Of a stretch of DNA of 64,000 nt, positions 34,466 to 45,540 are shown piece after piece (positions within the stretch are counted from its first letter, which is position 1; each line of letters starts with the position of its first letter). The notes beneath the pieces are model-generated. The model was given only the letters and a program-made list of their open reading frames with translations. It was not told where the DNA came from and did not search any database. This DNA is from Sorghum bicolor (Eukaryota; Streptophyta; Magnoliopsida; Poales; Poaceae): positions 48,355,276-48,419,275 of the forward strand of contig NC_012876.2 of the NCBI RefSeq assembly GCF_000003195.3, in the 5' to 3' direction. The position numbers and the translations under genes are program-made.

Positions 34466-35120
34466 TTAGGCAGTCACTGCCCTGAGATGCTTGAGGACGT
34501 AAACTACATCAACAACAACTACTACTACTACAACCGTCCTCAACAAAATCAAGAACCTCTGCGTTCGAGTTGGGAGGCCATTCCTGAACACCTTGGGAGC
34601 TGTCATCTACGCTAGTGTTGCAAAGATCAGTTTCTACATCAAGGGGAAGAAGGAGACGTTTTCCTTCAAGAACAAGACTACACAAATTTCAGAGCAATCC
34701 CGACATGAACCAAGGAAGAGGACCAACAGGAGGAACAGGAACAAGCAAATGTGGACCGAGTCAGCTAAGATGGTCACTGCAGCCCAAGGAGGTCAAGATC
34801 GTAGACTTAAGTCACCATTTCTGACCAAAAAGGATGAGCCAGCTCCAGATGGCAGATCAGACATTCTGAAAGGTTGAAGTTTATTGTCATGGGAGAAGAC
34901 GAGTGTGATCCACCCATCATCCTTGAGAGACCGTTCCTCAGCACCGTTAAAGCAATCATCATCATTAGAACCGGAGAAGTCCACATGCACTTCCCCTCCG
35001 AAGAAGGCGACGCCACGAGAGGAGGCAAATCATCAAGGACAGATGGGCAGATTACGAAGGAGAAGTGGCAAGGTCTGAAGACATACAACTTGAATAGAAT
35101 TGTCCTGAGGAGATCATAGC
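34466..35120 (+). pseudogene. Deleted gag-protease relic in element C
   Basis: Fragments of the same polyprotein as in D, in several frames. First come the residues just after the D gag zinc knuckle (Asn/Tyr-rich, about 34466-34555), then a jump into the end of the first protease domain (RPFL region, about 34580), then the basic linker (ISFYIKGKKETFSFKNK, SRHEPRKRTNRRNRNKQ, about 34626-34760), and finally a jump into the end of the second protease domain (DPPIILERPFLS near 34908-34945, where GRPFL became ERPFL). Large deletions removed both catalytic Asp segments, so no active product is possible. Confidence 0.75.
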
Positions 35121-37332
35121 ACCGAGTCAGGTGTGGAGAGAGAAGATAGTTATAGCTGCCGGAAACACCGACTACGCCATCCAGCGAATCCCAGGACGAC
35201 TGAGAAAACGGAGAGTCCCGTTCGGAGGACTTAAAAACACCGAACGCCTTGCCAAGAGGTAAACTTGGTAGTTATCCTTTTCCTTTCAATAGTTTGCTTA
35301 GTTAATCAGGTTCATGCTATCTTGAAAAGAAAACAAAAATGTTAAAAATAGTAACGCCCATGTGAGTAGACTTGTGGTTTAAAAACCCATAGGTATATTG
35401 ACTGTGGTGGCATAAAATAAATATGTTTTCATCTTACAATAAAAATATAAATAATAAGTGCATGATCCTGCTAAATAAAATTTATTAGGAGGAAGCTCAA
35501 TATGATAAAGGCAAAGAGATTTTATGCTAACACTTAACCAGTTCCACAAAGCTTTGTAGTCTATTTGAGCTCCACAGAATTCAAGGATCAAAGAAGACTA
35601 GCAGACGGAGGACGTCCTAATCGCTGTCCGGGTGCCGCCGACTTTCAAATACACCTCGAACACCTGCTAGCTACATTAGAAGAAATTACGTCAAAATCCA
35701 GCTTGGGGGAGAGCACCCCCATTTATCCAGCTAAGTGTTTCTACTCGCGTTTATACTTTACTGAAATAATAAAAAGATGCATAATCATGAAAACCCAAAC
35801 AGAAATTTCGTGTTTATATATATCTTTGCTTAGTTTGCTAAATAAATAAATAAAGAGTCTAGGCCAAACTGAACCCTTATGATAAACTCTTACATGAACA
35901 TGATAAATAGTTGCTCCGCCATGTACCTAGATTTCAAGTTTGAAATCTCTCTCAAGTTTAGGCATAACTGTTATAATTTAAACCTGTTCTAAACCTGAAC
36001 CTGTGGGAAGAGTACTTGATCTAAAGTCTAAGTCGTTAACGGATGTGATATGGAAGGTTGAGCTGCTGTTTATCTGTTCCTAGAGATGCTAGAATTATAG
36101 AGAATTTTATCTTTGAAAATCTTTAAAATAACACATGATGAGTTCCTGTATGATGAGAGTTTAAAATCCTACCACAGCCATATATACATGCTTATTAGAC
36201 TTTGAGCCACACATTTATTTTTACTGCTTATAAGCGTTGAGTGTGGTCAAGCTGTGTAGACCCTTAGGAGCTTGTCATGTGGTTAAAATCAAGATTCACT
36301 TGCACGTTCACTCACACATATTGCTTCTACTCCGGACGTACGCATCCACATATATCCACTCACTTCCATCTCCAGAGCCACCCAAAAGTATTCTACTCCT
36401 AATCCGGGAGAGAATAGCCAAAAACATTTCTATTTTTCCTGTGAAATAAATGCTCAAGTTATCTTGGTTACTACCACTTGCTATATTATTTAAGGAGATG
36501 AGTGCTCTAAAAAAAAGAGAATACGAGGAAATTAAAAGGGGCAAGTGCCCGAAACCTCGAAGAAAAGAAAAAGTAAGATGAGAGGTAAAAATAGACAAGT
36601 GTTCCACCATAGAATATAGGGGTACAAGATACCCACCTCAGAGAAAAGAGAAAAAAAAAGAAAATATAGAGCATCTCATTCTCCTCAAAAAGCTTCAAAG
36701 TACAAGAAAGGTATGTATCCCCTAAAAAGAGCAAAAGTAGAATTAGACTTTCACCATTATTATCACCATCATCAACATACACCATTCATTCGCCACACAT
36801 GCACATCTTGATTTGACTTATTGACTTGTTTCTCCAGATCCATGGTTTGACTATGCAATAAATGTCATGTAAGTATGTATTATCTGTCTCCCACCTATGA
36901 GCTCCAGATATCAAAACCTTATTAGAGTAGGGTGAGAGAGAAGGCAATATCACTATGCGTCATACCAAAAAAATACCACATACTTCGAGAGAAGGCATAT
37001 ACCATTACTGCCTGGGAAAGGATCCAGAAATACCACAAAAGAGAGATTTGAGAGAGTCATACAAGGAATCTCTAAGTTTTATTTGAAAATCTGAAAAAAC
37101 TCTAGAGCTATAACTGATGAAAGAACAAGAGACATGGCGCTTGACTAGACTGTTCTATCTTTTAACTGCTCAAGACACAAGTGACAGTTGCAAACCCCAT
37201 GGTGAAAGGTAAAATGAGTAAGTTTTAAGTCTTAACAGTTTACTCTAACTCAGAGATGAGATCTTACTTTTAAGGCATGAAACCACTGCAGAAACTCTTG
37301 AGTTCATCCTTGCTCAGGGACGAGCAAGAGGT
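35121..37332 (+). other. Element C 3' untranslated region
   Basis: About 2.2 kb with no supported gene. It matches D (1-760) in its first part and H (about 61480-62900) in its last part. It holds a polypurine-like hairpin at about 35702-35720 (ggggg-agagca-ccccc) and A-rich stretches. Confidence 0.6.
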
Positions 37333-37345
37333 AAGCTTGGGGGAG
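37333..37345 (+). other. Polypurine tract of element C
   Basis: AAGCTTGGGGGAG lies 1 nt before the 3' LTR start TGTTGACGG. Element H has the same tract on the minus strand (61464-61479). Confidence 0.85.
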
Positions 37346-37346
37346 T

Positions 37347-38560
37347 TGTTGACGGTCCTTAAGTACCAAATATAATCATCAAATAAATAAAGAAAAGGAT
37401 CCAAATGCAACCAACACCCAGACTTAGGGTTTTATCTGACAGAATTCCACGAGTTTTGGTGTTTGTCTATTTCTGCAGGGGGTTATCAGGAAATACGGAA
37501 GAAAGGCCCACACGTCGGGTTTACATAGAGATATTAACGCACCACGCAATTTTCTACCATCTAGAAGACTCCAGAAGCCACGGGAACGAACGGGAAGGCG
37601 ATCGGGCCCGGGGGCAGGGCGCCCGCCCTCCCCCCTTGGGCGCCCGCCCTGTCCCAGAGTCCAATCCGGACTCTCTTCGGGGATTACACTCCACCGACCT
37701 AAAGGATCAAAGATAACCGTTCAATCAATGTCGGTTTGATCCGATGGCCCAGATTCACCTCAGGGGACTATATAAGCAGACACCCTGGCCCCTAGAGGAG
37801 AACAAGTTCATCATAGAGTTGAGAGGAGCCCTCGAAGGAATACCTCTCCTCTAAATAGACTTAGGGCTTCGCATCCAATGTGAGAGTAGACTAGATCTAC
37901 TAGATTGAGAGAGATAGAGTGGAGGTGTAGATCGGAGGAAGCCCGGCCTGTCGGTGTCTACTCCGAGGTTGTACCTACGGGATCAAGTCTCCTAACCCGA
38001 GGCTTGCTCCTAGGATTCTTCAGTAATTCGACTTCTAATTCTAGTAAGTTCTTATTCTTATTGTTCTTTGATTTATGAGTTTACTTTAATCTCTTCCGGT
38101 TGAGTTTAGAGTAATCATTGCTAGCGTAAACGTGGTGTTTGGGCTAGGGTACTCAAATATATCCCCTGACTAGTTGGACCGTGGTAGTAGCGAGGAACAT
38201 GACATTTCCGAGTTATCTTTGCATCCCACATCTCGTTAGTAGGACGGGTAGGTTTATAGGTGCGGGTCGAACATCCTCTGTGGTGTCTAGATTCTGTAAG
38301 CTTCCCCAATAGAACAGTAGATCATCCTTACCAAGGTTAGAACGAGACTACGGTTGTAGTCTTCTCTATACATCACTCACATCGAGAAACATTCCTTGTA
38401 GCCTAAAGGGTAGTAGCAATAGATTTGGTTAGTCAGATGCACGCTTTCTCCCAGTGGTAAAAATATAAATACGATACTCTAGATAACCTCCCGGGTGAAG
38501 TGCTCACTGATATCCGTGCGCTTGCGGATCATTTTCTGATGGTGTTACCAAATATCAACA
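37347..38560 (+). repeat. 3' LTR of element C (1214 bp)
   Basis: Near-copy of 1141-2353 with the same ends and TATA box (37769-37776). It is followed by the ATGGG duplication. Confidence 0.93.
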
Positions 38561-38565
38561 ATGGG

Positions 38566-40845
38566 TGGATCGTACTCATCTTCTCCCATGTCAATAACCT
38601 AAAAGTCTGTGTAGACAAAATGATCGTCTATTTTGACAGGGACATCAGTTACTATACCTTTAACCTCTCAAAATGTCTGATCTGCCATCTGGAGCTGAAT
38701 GTATGTTGGTTTTAAGGGCATGGTTCCGAACAAGAGCCGATAGGTAACTACGGCCATTATGTTGACGCCCGATCCGGTGTCGCAAGTCGTCTTGTAGAAG
38801 TTGTATCCATTTATGGTGCAATAGATGCTTGGCATTCCTGAGTCGTCCTTCTTGGTCAGAAACGGTGACTTAAGTCGATGATCTTGACCTCCTTGAACTG
38901 CAGTGACCATCTTAGCTGACTCGGTCCACACTTGCTTGTTCCTATTCCTCCTGTTGGTCCTTTTCCTTGGTTCATGTCGGGATTGCTCTAGGATTTGTGT
39001 AGTCTTGTTCTTGAAGGAAAACGTCTCCTTCCTCCCTTTGATGTAGAAACTGATCTTGGCAGCACTAGCGTAGATGACAGCTCCCGAGGTGTTTAAGAAT
39101 GGCCTCCCTAAGATGATGGGTGCCCTCTCATCATTACCGGTCTCTATCACCACGAAGTCTGCTGGGGCGTACAAGGTACCAACTCTGACGCAAAGGTTCT
39201 TCAATATTCCCTTTGGGAAACTTAACGTCTGATCTACAAACTGCAAACACATGGTTGTTTCTAATAAAGGATATGTAAAGAATTTTTCATAGAGTACCCT
39301 GGGCATAATGTTGACACTAGAGCCAAAGTCGCAAAGTGCTTCTGGGAAGTCCACCATGCCGATGGAGATCGGGATGACGGGGCATCCTGGATCGCCTCTC
39401 TTGACCGGCAGAAGGTCAGTAGTTACTTCAGTGACAGGGTTACTCCAGTAGTTACCTGCATCAAACATGTCTACAAGATTTACAGATTCTAATCCTTTCG
39501 GTTGTGATAGTATACCGAGGTTAGTAGCAGGAACAGCAGCAGCTATTCGATTTAACTGAGATTCAATCATTTTATTAAAGCTAATTTGATTCTTGATGGC
39601 AGTAGAGAAATTATGCATTCTGTTATTTATATTTTCTAGCATTTTATCATTAGACGCTAGTTTCTTAGATAGGTTATCCATTAGCTTTCCTTGATTAGAC
39701 ACTAACTCTCTTAGAGGTGGAAAATTATTAGTATTATTGTAAGAATTGTTACCTTGATCATTACCTGAGTAGTTAGGTCTTTGTTGATTCCAACCTTGAT
39801 TTTGTTGAGGACGGTTGTAGTAGTAGTTGTTGTTGTTGATGTAGTTCACATCCTCAAGCATCTCAGGGCAGTGATTGCTTGAGTGTCCAGTATCTCCACA
39901 CTCCTCACAAGTCATGTTAGAGTCGTAGATGTGCATAACTTCTTTCTTGTCTCCAGCTCTATCATCGAGCTTCTTCATGAGCAGGTCTAGCTTTGTAGAC
40001 AGCATGTCTACCTCCTTGAGCTGATGTATACCTCCACCTCTCTTGCGTGTCTGGGTCCTCTCTTCATTCCAGCTTTGGTTGGACGCCATCTTCTCCACAA
40101 GAGCTGTGGTTTGTGATATAGTAAGTGATAGGAATGCTCCTCCAGCTGCAGCATCCATGGTTTCTCGGGCACTGTTGCCGAGCCCATGATAAAATGTGTG
40201 CATCAGTAGCCAGCTCTCCATTCCATGATGGGGACATTCTAGGATGTAGTCTTGGAAGCGCTCCCATGCTTCTAGAACAGATTCATCATGTTGTAGCTGA
40301 AAACTTGTAATTTTCCCATGGAGAGCATTGGTCTTGCCCATGGGAAAGAACTTAGCTAGAAATTTCGTGGAGCAGAGTGCCCACATAGTAATCTTCTCCT
40401 TTGTAGCGTAGAACCACTGCTTCGCTCTCCCCAACAGTGATAATGGGAAGAGGCGAAGTAGTATAGCATCTCTGGGGACTCCTGATATGGTGAATGTGCT
40501 GCAAATCTCCAAAAAGTGTTGGAGATGAGCAATAGCATCTTCATGTGCCTTCCCACAGAACTGGTTGGATTGCACCATGTTGATAAGTCCAGGTTTGAGC
40601 TCAAAGTTGCCATCGATCTCTATAGCAGGTCCTGTGCGGATGTTGTCCGTAGTGGGAGCTGAGAACTCACGGATTGATTTGTTCGCCATGGCTTCGAACT
40701 CTGAAGACAAGTTCCGGTGATCTTCTTGATTGGATGAAGCTTCGTGCTGAAGTGTTGATGATCTCTTCTTGAGCTTGGCTCTTGTTTTTCTGAATAATGC
40801 TTCGGGATTGTCAACAAAATTTCCTGGAAGATGTCTTCTATTCAT
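38566..40845 (-). pseudogene. Gag followed by two retropepsin domains (element D)
   Basis: The 725-codon open frame starts at ATG 40845, about 135 nt after the primer site. Residues ~85-225 are an Athila-type gag core (FLEICSTFTI, LLGRAKQWFY, LEAWERFQDY). The zinc knuckle CEECGDTGHSSNHC is at res 313-326, followed by an Asn/Tyr/Gln-rich linker. The first protease has LCDFGSSVNIMP (Asp506) and IILGRPFLNTSGAVI (res 577-591). A basic linker follows, then a second protease start, TTCDTGSGVNIM (res 686-697, Asp689). The frame meets TGA at 38668-38670 and TAG at 38599-38601 but otherwise stays in phase through the C insertion to the second GRPFL at 1114-1128. No RT follows. The duplicated protease in one chain is unusual. 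The stops suggest a decayed gene. Confidence 0.82.
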
Positions 40846-41005
40846 ACATTACCCTGCATAAGATAAAAAAAGAAAAATATCGGGGTAAAACTGTATGAGA
40901 GAATTGATAAGCTCAATCATATTAGTGATGCGAATGATGACTCGAAATTCTATATTCATTCCTGATTAGTAATCAACCTTCCCCGGCAACGGCGCCAAAA
41001 ATGCT
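40846..41005 (-). other. Element D leader with tRNA-Asp primer binding site
   Basis: The minus strand of 40980-40997 reads TGGCGCCGTTGCCGGGGA, a full match to the 3' end complement of plant tRNA-Asp as I know it. It lies 8 nt from the LTR end. The leader to the gag ATG is short. Confidence 0.88.
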
Positions 41006-42654
41006 TGTTGGGCATTCTTAACGTCACTACCAAAAGTAGACTTAGTTTTCTAATTCTGATAACGGCGCCAAAAATGCCAAACCTATCCCTCATGCCACTT
41101 AAGCCAAGTTGTCATCCCTAGCATGACATAAGAGACGCGGTATTGAAATATGCAATTGCTCTTCTAAATAAATAACAAATGAGATCTGCAAGCGCACAGA
41201 TTAATACCGATGTTGCATTTTAACCGGGAAGTATTCCAGGTATCGTTATTTATATTTTTACCACTGGGAAGGGATTAATAATCATCAATGTTGATTATAG
41301 AATAGAATATAAGATTGAGTATCTATCATTGCATGTATAATTGAGAACATTTTTCTAACACTTTCATACGGGGATAAGTGTCACATAAAGGATATATTAA
41401 GTAATGAATAGTGACAAAGATAATTAGTCTGAACAGCATAACTTAGCCACATAATAAATATGAAAAGCACCTCAATTAGATATTCTAGCAAGTCATTAGC
41501 ATGGTATTAGGACAAACTACAAGAATATTTCCTAAGTTATTCTCAACTATACAGTCTAGCATATCATAGTTAGTGCAATTATACTTAGCAATCATTGTGA
41601 GACAGGACTACGCCCATGCATAGTGATATTATCAAGGAATATGAGAAACATCACAATCACTCCCCTGTAATAATGTTGCTCTGCCAGCCCAATACACGAG
41701 AGGGGGACTATATAAGAATTAATGGAGCTGTCACTACCAAGAACTACCCCGCTATCTGGCATATAGGGTACAATCGCAGATAAATACGGTATAGGCACCA
41801 TGCATACACAATATCTATCATTTACCCATGGATCCGATGGATAAACGCTATACGATCCTAAGCATGTATATAATTCCAATCTAACTAAGCCAAGTATATA
41901 ACTATGCTAAACTAAGAACAATATAATTGTGAATATAAACAAGTAGAGCAAAGTCATAATCAATATATTGAAGTAGAACAAAGTCATATTCATAATATTG
42001 AAGAACAAAGATGAACAATTGAAGAACAATAGAGAATTACCAAGAATCCTCTTGACAGATCTGGAAACCAATCGAAGATTGACTCCTAGTTCTAGTCCTA
42101 TGTAGCTGTGCTAATCTTGAGATCTAATTGATGTGGTGGCTCTAGGGCTTGATCAGAGGCTTCTTCTCCCTGATGAATAATGAATTAGGGTTGAGAGGTG
42201 CTCTCCTCTAGGGGCCAGGGGGTCTGGTTATATAGTCCTTCCAAGTGAATATGGGCCGTCGGATCAAACCGACATTGATTGAACGGTTATCCTTGATCCT
42301 TTAGGTCGGTGGAGTATGATCCCCGAAGAGGACTTTGATTGGGCACCAAAGGGGGGCGGGCACCCTGGTCTCTAGGGGGCGCCCTGGGCCAGGCCCCTTT
42401 CTGCCTCCGCTTCGTTCCCGTGGCATCTGGAATCTTCTAGATGTTAGAAAATTGCGCGGCACGTTAATATCTCTATGTAATCCCGACGTGTGGGCCTTTC
42501 TTCCGTATTTCCTGATAACCCCCTATAGAAATAGACAAACACCAAAAATTGTGGAATTCTGTCAGATAAAACCCTAGGTCTGGATGACGGTTGCATTTGG
42601 ATTCTTTTATTTGTTTATTTGATAATTAAATTTGATACTTAAGGACCGTCAACA
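41006..42654 (-). repeat. 5' LTR of element D (1649 bp)
   Basis: It begins (minus) TGTTGACGGTCC at 42654 and ends CAACA at 41006. The U3 and TATA box (42228-42234) are close to those of C, while U5 is longer and shares stretches with H. A 17-mer, aacggcgccaaaaatgc, occurs inside the LTR at 41061-41077 and again at the primer site (40988-41004). Confidence 0.85.
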
Positions 42655-44132
42655 CGACTCAGGGCATCTGCTACCACGTTGGCCTTGCCTGGGTGGTAAT
42701 GGACCTCAAGATCATAGTCCTTGATTAACTCAAACCATCTCTGCTGCCTCATATTCAACTCAGATTGGGTGAAGATGTACTTAAGACTCTTATGATCCAA
42801 GCGAATTTATTGGGGAAGTCGGGGATGAAACGACGATAATACACGGCAAAACCAAGAAAGCTTCGAACTTCCGAGACAGAAGTTTGTGCCTTCCAGTCCA
42901 TAACATCTTGTACTTTTGATGGATCCACCGTGATCCCTTCTTCTAACAGAATGTGCCCCAGGAATGGAGCTTTCTTAAGCCAGAATTCACACTTGCTGAA
43001 CTTTGCATATAACTGATGTTCTCGCAGTCGTGTCAGCACGACCCTTAGATGCTCAGCATGATCTTGCTCATTCTCTAAATAAACTAGAATGTCATCGATG
43101 AACACCACGACAAACTTGTCCAACTCTGGCATAAAGACTGAGTTCATCAGATACATAAAGTATGCAGGAGCATTCGTCAACCCAAAGGACATGACAAGAT
43201 ACTCGTACAACCCACATCTGGTGGAAAAAGCAGTCTTTGGTATATCTTGTGGGCGGATCTTGATTTGCTGATACCCGGACCTCAAATCTATCTTGGATAA
43301 CACCTTGGCTTTAGATAACTGGTCAAACAGGATGTCGATCCATGGCAGAGGATACTTATTCTTGATTGTCACAGCATTGAGTGGACGATAGTCCACGCAC
43401 ATGCGCAAGGATTGATCCTTCTTTTTCACAAATAGTGCCGGACAACCCCATTCAGACGAACTCGGCCAGATGAAACCTTTGTCCAGCAACTCCTTCAATT
43501 GAGTTTTCAATTCAGCGAGCTCGTTTCGCGGCATCCGGTATGGTCTTCTAGAGATCGGTGTTGTACCTGTTATTAACTCTATAGCAAACTCTACATCCCT
43601 ATCCGGGGGAAGTCCTGGCAACTCCTCCTGAAAAACATTAGGAAACTCACAAACCACTGGTATGTGCTCTAGCGGAATCACTTGCACGGCACAAGAAAGA
43701 CTGGCAAAGTCAAATCGCTGGGGTAACCTGACCTGAAGCATGCCCTCCCCCCTGTGGATCCTTGAGGGAGAGGGTCCTCAGACCTGCATCTATGACTGCA
43801 TCCCAGTCTGTCATCTTATTCATGCCAATGATAACGTCCAAAACTAACCCTGTCATGACCACAAGGTTTACGCGAAACCTTTGGCCGCTGATGTCCAAGG
43901 TAGCGCCTGTTACTACTTTGTTGGTTAACACATCAGCCCCAGCCGAACTGATGCAATAACCACAACCCAACTTGGTAACTGGTTGATCATGCTTTTGTTC
44001 AAATGCTTGGCTCATGAATGAATGCGATGATCCAGAATCAAACAAAACAACTACAAGATTTTGGTTGACAGGGAACATACTAACTGTTACCAGTTCTCCA
44101 TCTGGGATCTCCTCTATCGAGGTGTGGTGCAC
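42655..44132 (-). pseudogene. Protease and RT, truncated (element E pol)
   Basis: The protease has [17 protein letters not shown] (about 43980-44060). RT runs from the fingers ([20 protein letters not shown]) through [10 protein letters not shown] to [12 protein letters not shown] and is open in one frame (42755-43741) across the site where A has its frameshift. After YRRFIPDF the sequence jumps to the end of RNase H: about 345 bp present in A (17440-17790) are missing at about 42810. The final part reads into the HKSLKY...ADALSR region, cut by D at 42654. Confidence 0.85.
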
Positions 44133-45210
44133 ACGGGCTGGGTAGGTTGTCTGCTACTTCTTGGGGTAGGGACATTCTTTGGCAAAGTGCCCCATCTTGT
44201 GGCAGTTGTAGCATGGTCCCTTGGTCATGGTGTTAGCAGCAGGTGCTGTGGCTAATTCGCCCTTGGCTTTGCTGGGCCACTGCTACCCTGTATGGCTTCT
44301 GCTGAGTTGGATGTCCTATATTCCTTTTCTGCGGGGTCAGAACCTAGCACCGGCGGCAGGAGGACGATAATGCTGACGTCCTGCCATTGGTGCCCTAGAG
44401 ACGATCTGGCTTCAAAAGCCCTCTTGCGTGACTTGGATGCACTGTAGTTGTTATTATTGTTCTCTTGAGTCAGACAGTCGCTGATGTAGGCATTGAAAGT
44501 AGCCCGGGTCCTTGTACCCATAGTCTTCAGCACATTCGGGCTCAAGCCCCTCTGGAAACTAGCAATCTTCTTAGCATCGGTGTTCACAAACTCTGGAGCG
44601 TAACGAGCAAGATTGTTGAAAGCGTGCAGATACTCTTTCACAGACTTGGTTCCCTAAGACAGCTTGATGAATTCTCCAATCTTCATCTCCACCACACCCG
44701 GAGGAATATAATTTCCCCAAAAAGCAGTGGTGAAGTGGTTCCACGTGATCGGGGTTCCCTCTGGATAGGTGGTACGATGATGGGACCACCAGCAGGTCCC
44801 TGCAACTAATGCACTGCATACTATACCTTGAGCTCTTCGGTCTGCTGAAGGAGACAGAACTTCTGCTCCATGGTGTTAATCCATTCATCCGCCTCAAGCG
44901 GTTCCACAGCCTCTTTAAAGACCGGTGGTTTGGTGTCCATGAAGTCCTTGAAAGAGTTGTAATTATTCACTTCGCGGCCGCCCTAGTTATCCCCACCGCG
45001 GGCGTTGTCGGCAATGTTGCATAGGGCAGCTTCCATGTTTCGCTGCATTTGCTCCATGTTTCGTTGGCTCCCTAGAAACTGTGCGAAAAACATGTCCGCA
45101 GTGTACGGAGGAGGTGGTGGTGCTCTTTCCTCATTCCTGCAAGCCTCACCTCCGGAGGAACCTTCTATAGCACCGGGGTTACTGTTACCCCCGCCACGCG
45201 TTTGCACCAT
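44133..45210 (-). pseudogene. Gag (element E), frameshifted
   Basis: The start is ATG 45210 (MVQTRGGGNSNPG), as in A. It then falls into three frames with stops: N-terminal part 44983-45210, capsid fragments at 44571-44897 and 44252-44641 ([19 protein letters not shown]), and zinc knuckle relics near 44165-44220. It lacks the longer polyproline run of the A gag. Confidence 0.8.
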
Positions 45211-45540
45211 CTGAATGCGTCAGTGATAAGCAGTCGTTAGGAGTTGTTATCAACCGGTAGACATATGCAAAATTGTGCCACACTAAATTGACTGATGAGA
45301 ATAAATCCACACAATAAACAGAGGAACAATAATTCATCATCCACACACAACATCACTAACTGATTACTTAACAGATAGCCAACAGGGTTCGCATACATCC
45401 AAAATTGCCAGCATACATACACTGGACTTTCAGCGTCAACACAACTCAACACATAAGGTCTTACACATCCTAGATCCAACAGATTACAAACACATGCCAT
45501 GCAACAACAACAGCAAAAGAAGAAGGACTAGCTCTAGAGC

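Larger units (their letters stand above)
1141..38560 (+). mobile_element. Athila-like LTR element C (non-autonomous), nested in D
   Basis: Both LTRs begin TGTTGACGG and end TATCAACA (1141-2353 and 37347-38560), giving TGTTGA...TCAACA terminal inverted repeats. A tRNA-Asp primer site lies 8 nt after the 5' LTR, and a polypurine tract lies next to the 3' LTR. The element is flanked by ATGGG on both sides (1136-1140, 38561-38565). Without element B (2726-32352 plus one duplication copy) it is about 7.8 kb. Its internal region holds an unrecognised 5' ORF and a deleted gag-protease relic, with no polymerase or integrase. It therefore needs enzymes from another element. The LTRs differ at scattered sites, a few percent by eye. 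Confidence 0.93.
38561..42654 (-). mobile_element. Athila-like element D, 5' half (right part), nested in E
   Basis: The minus-strand order from the right is 5' LTR (41006-42654), tRNA-Asp primer site, short leader, then gag-protease. It joins element C at 38560 with the ATGGG duplication and continues at 1140. The right flank is element E, interrupted within the RNase H coding region; the expected duplication CGACT (42655-42659) cannot be confirmed because the other end lies outside the window. Confidence 0.88.
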
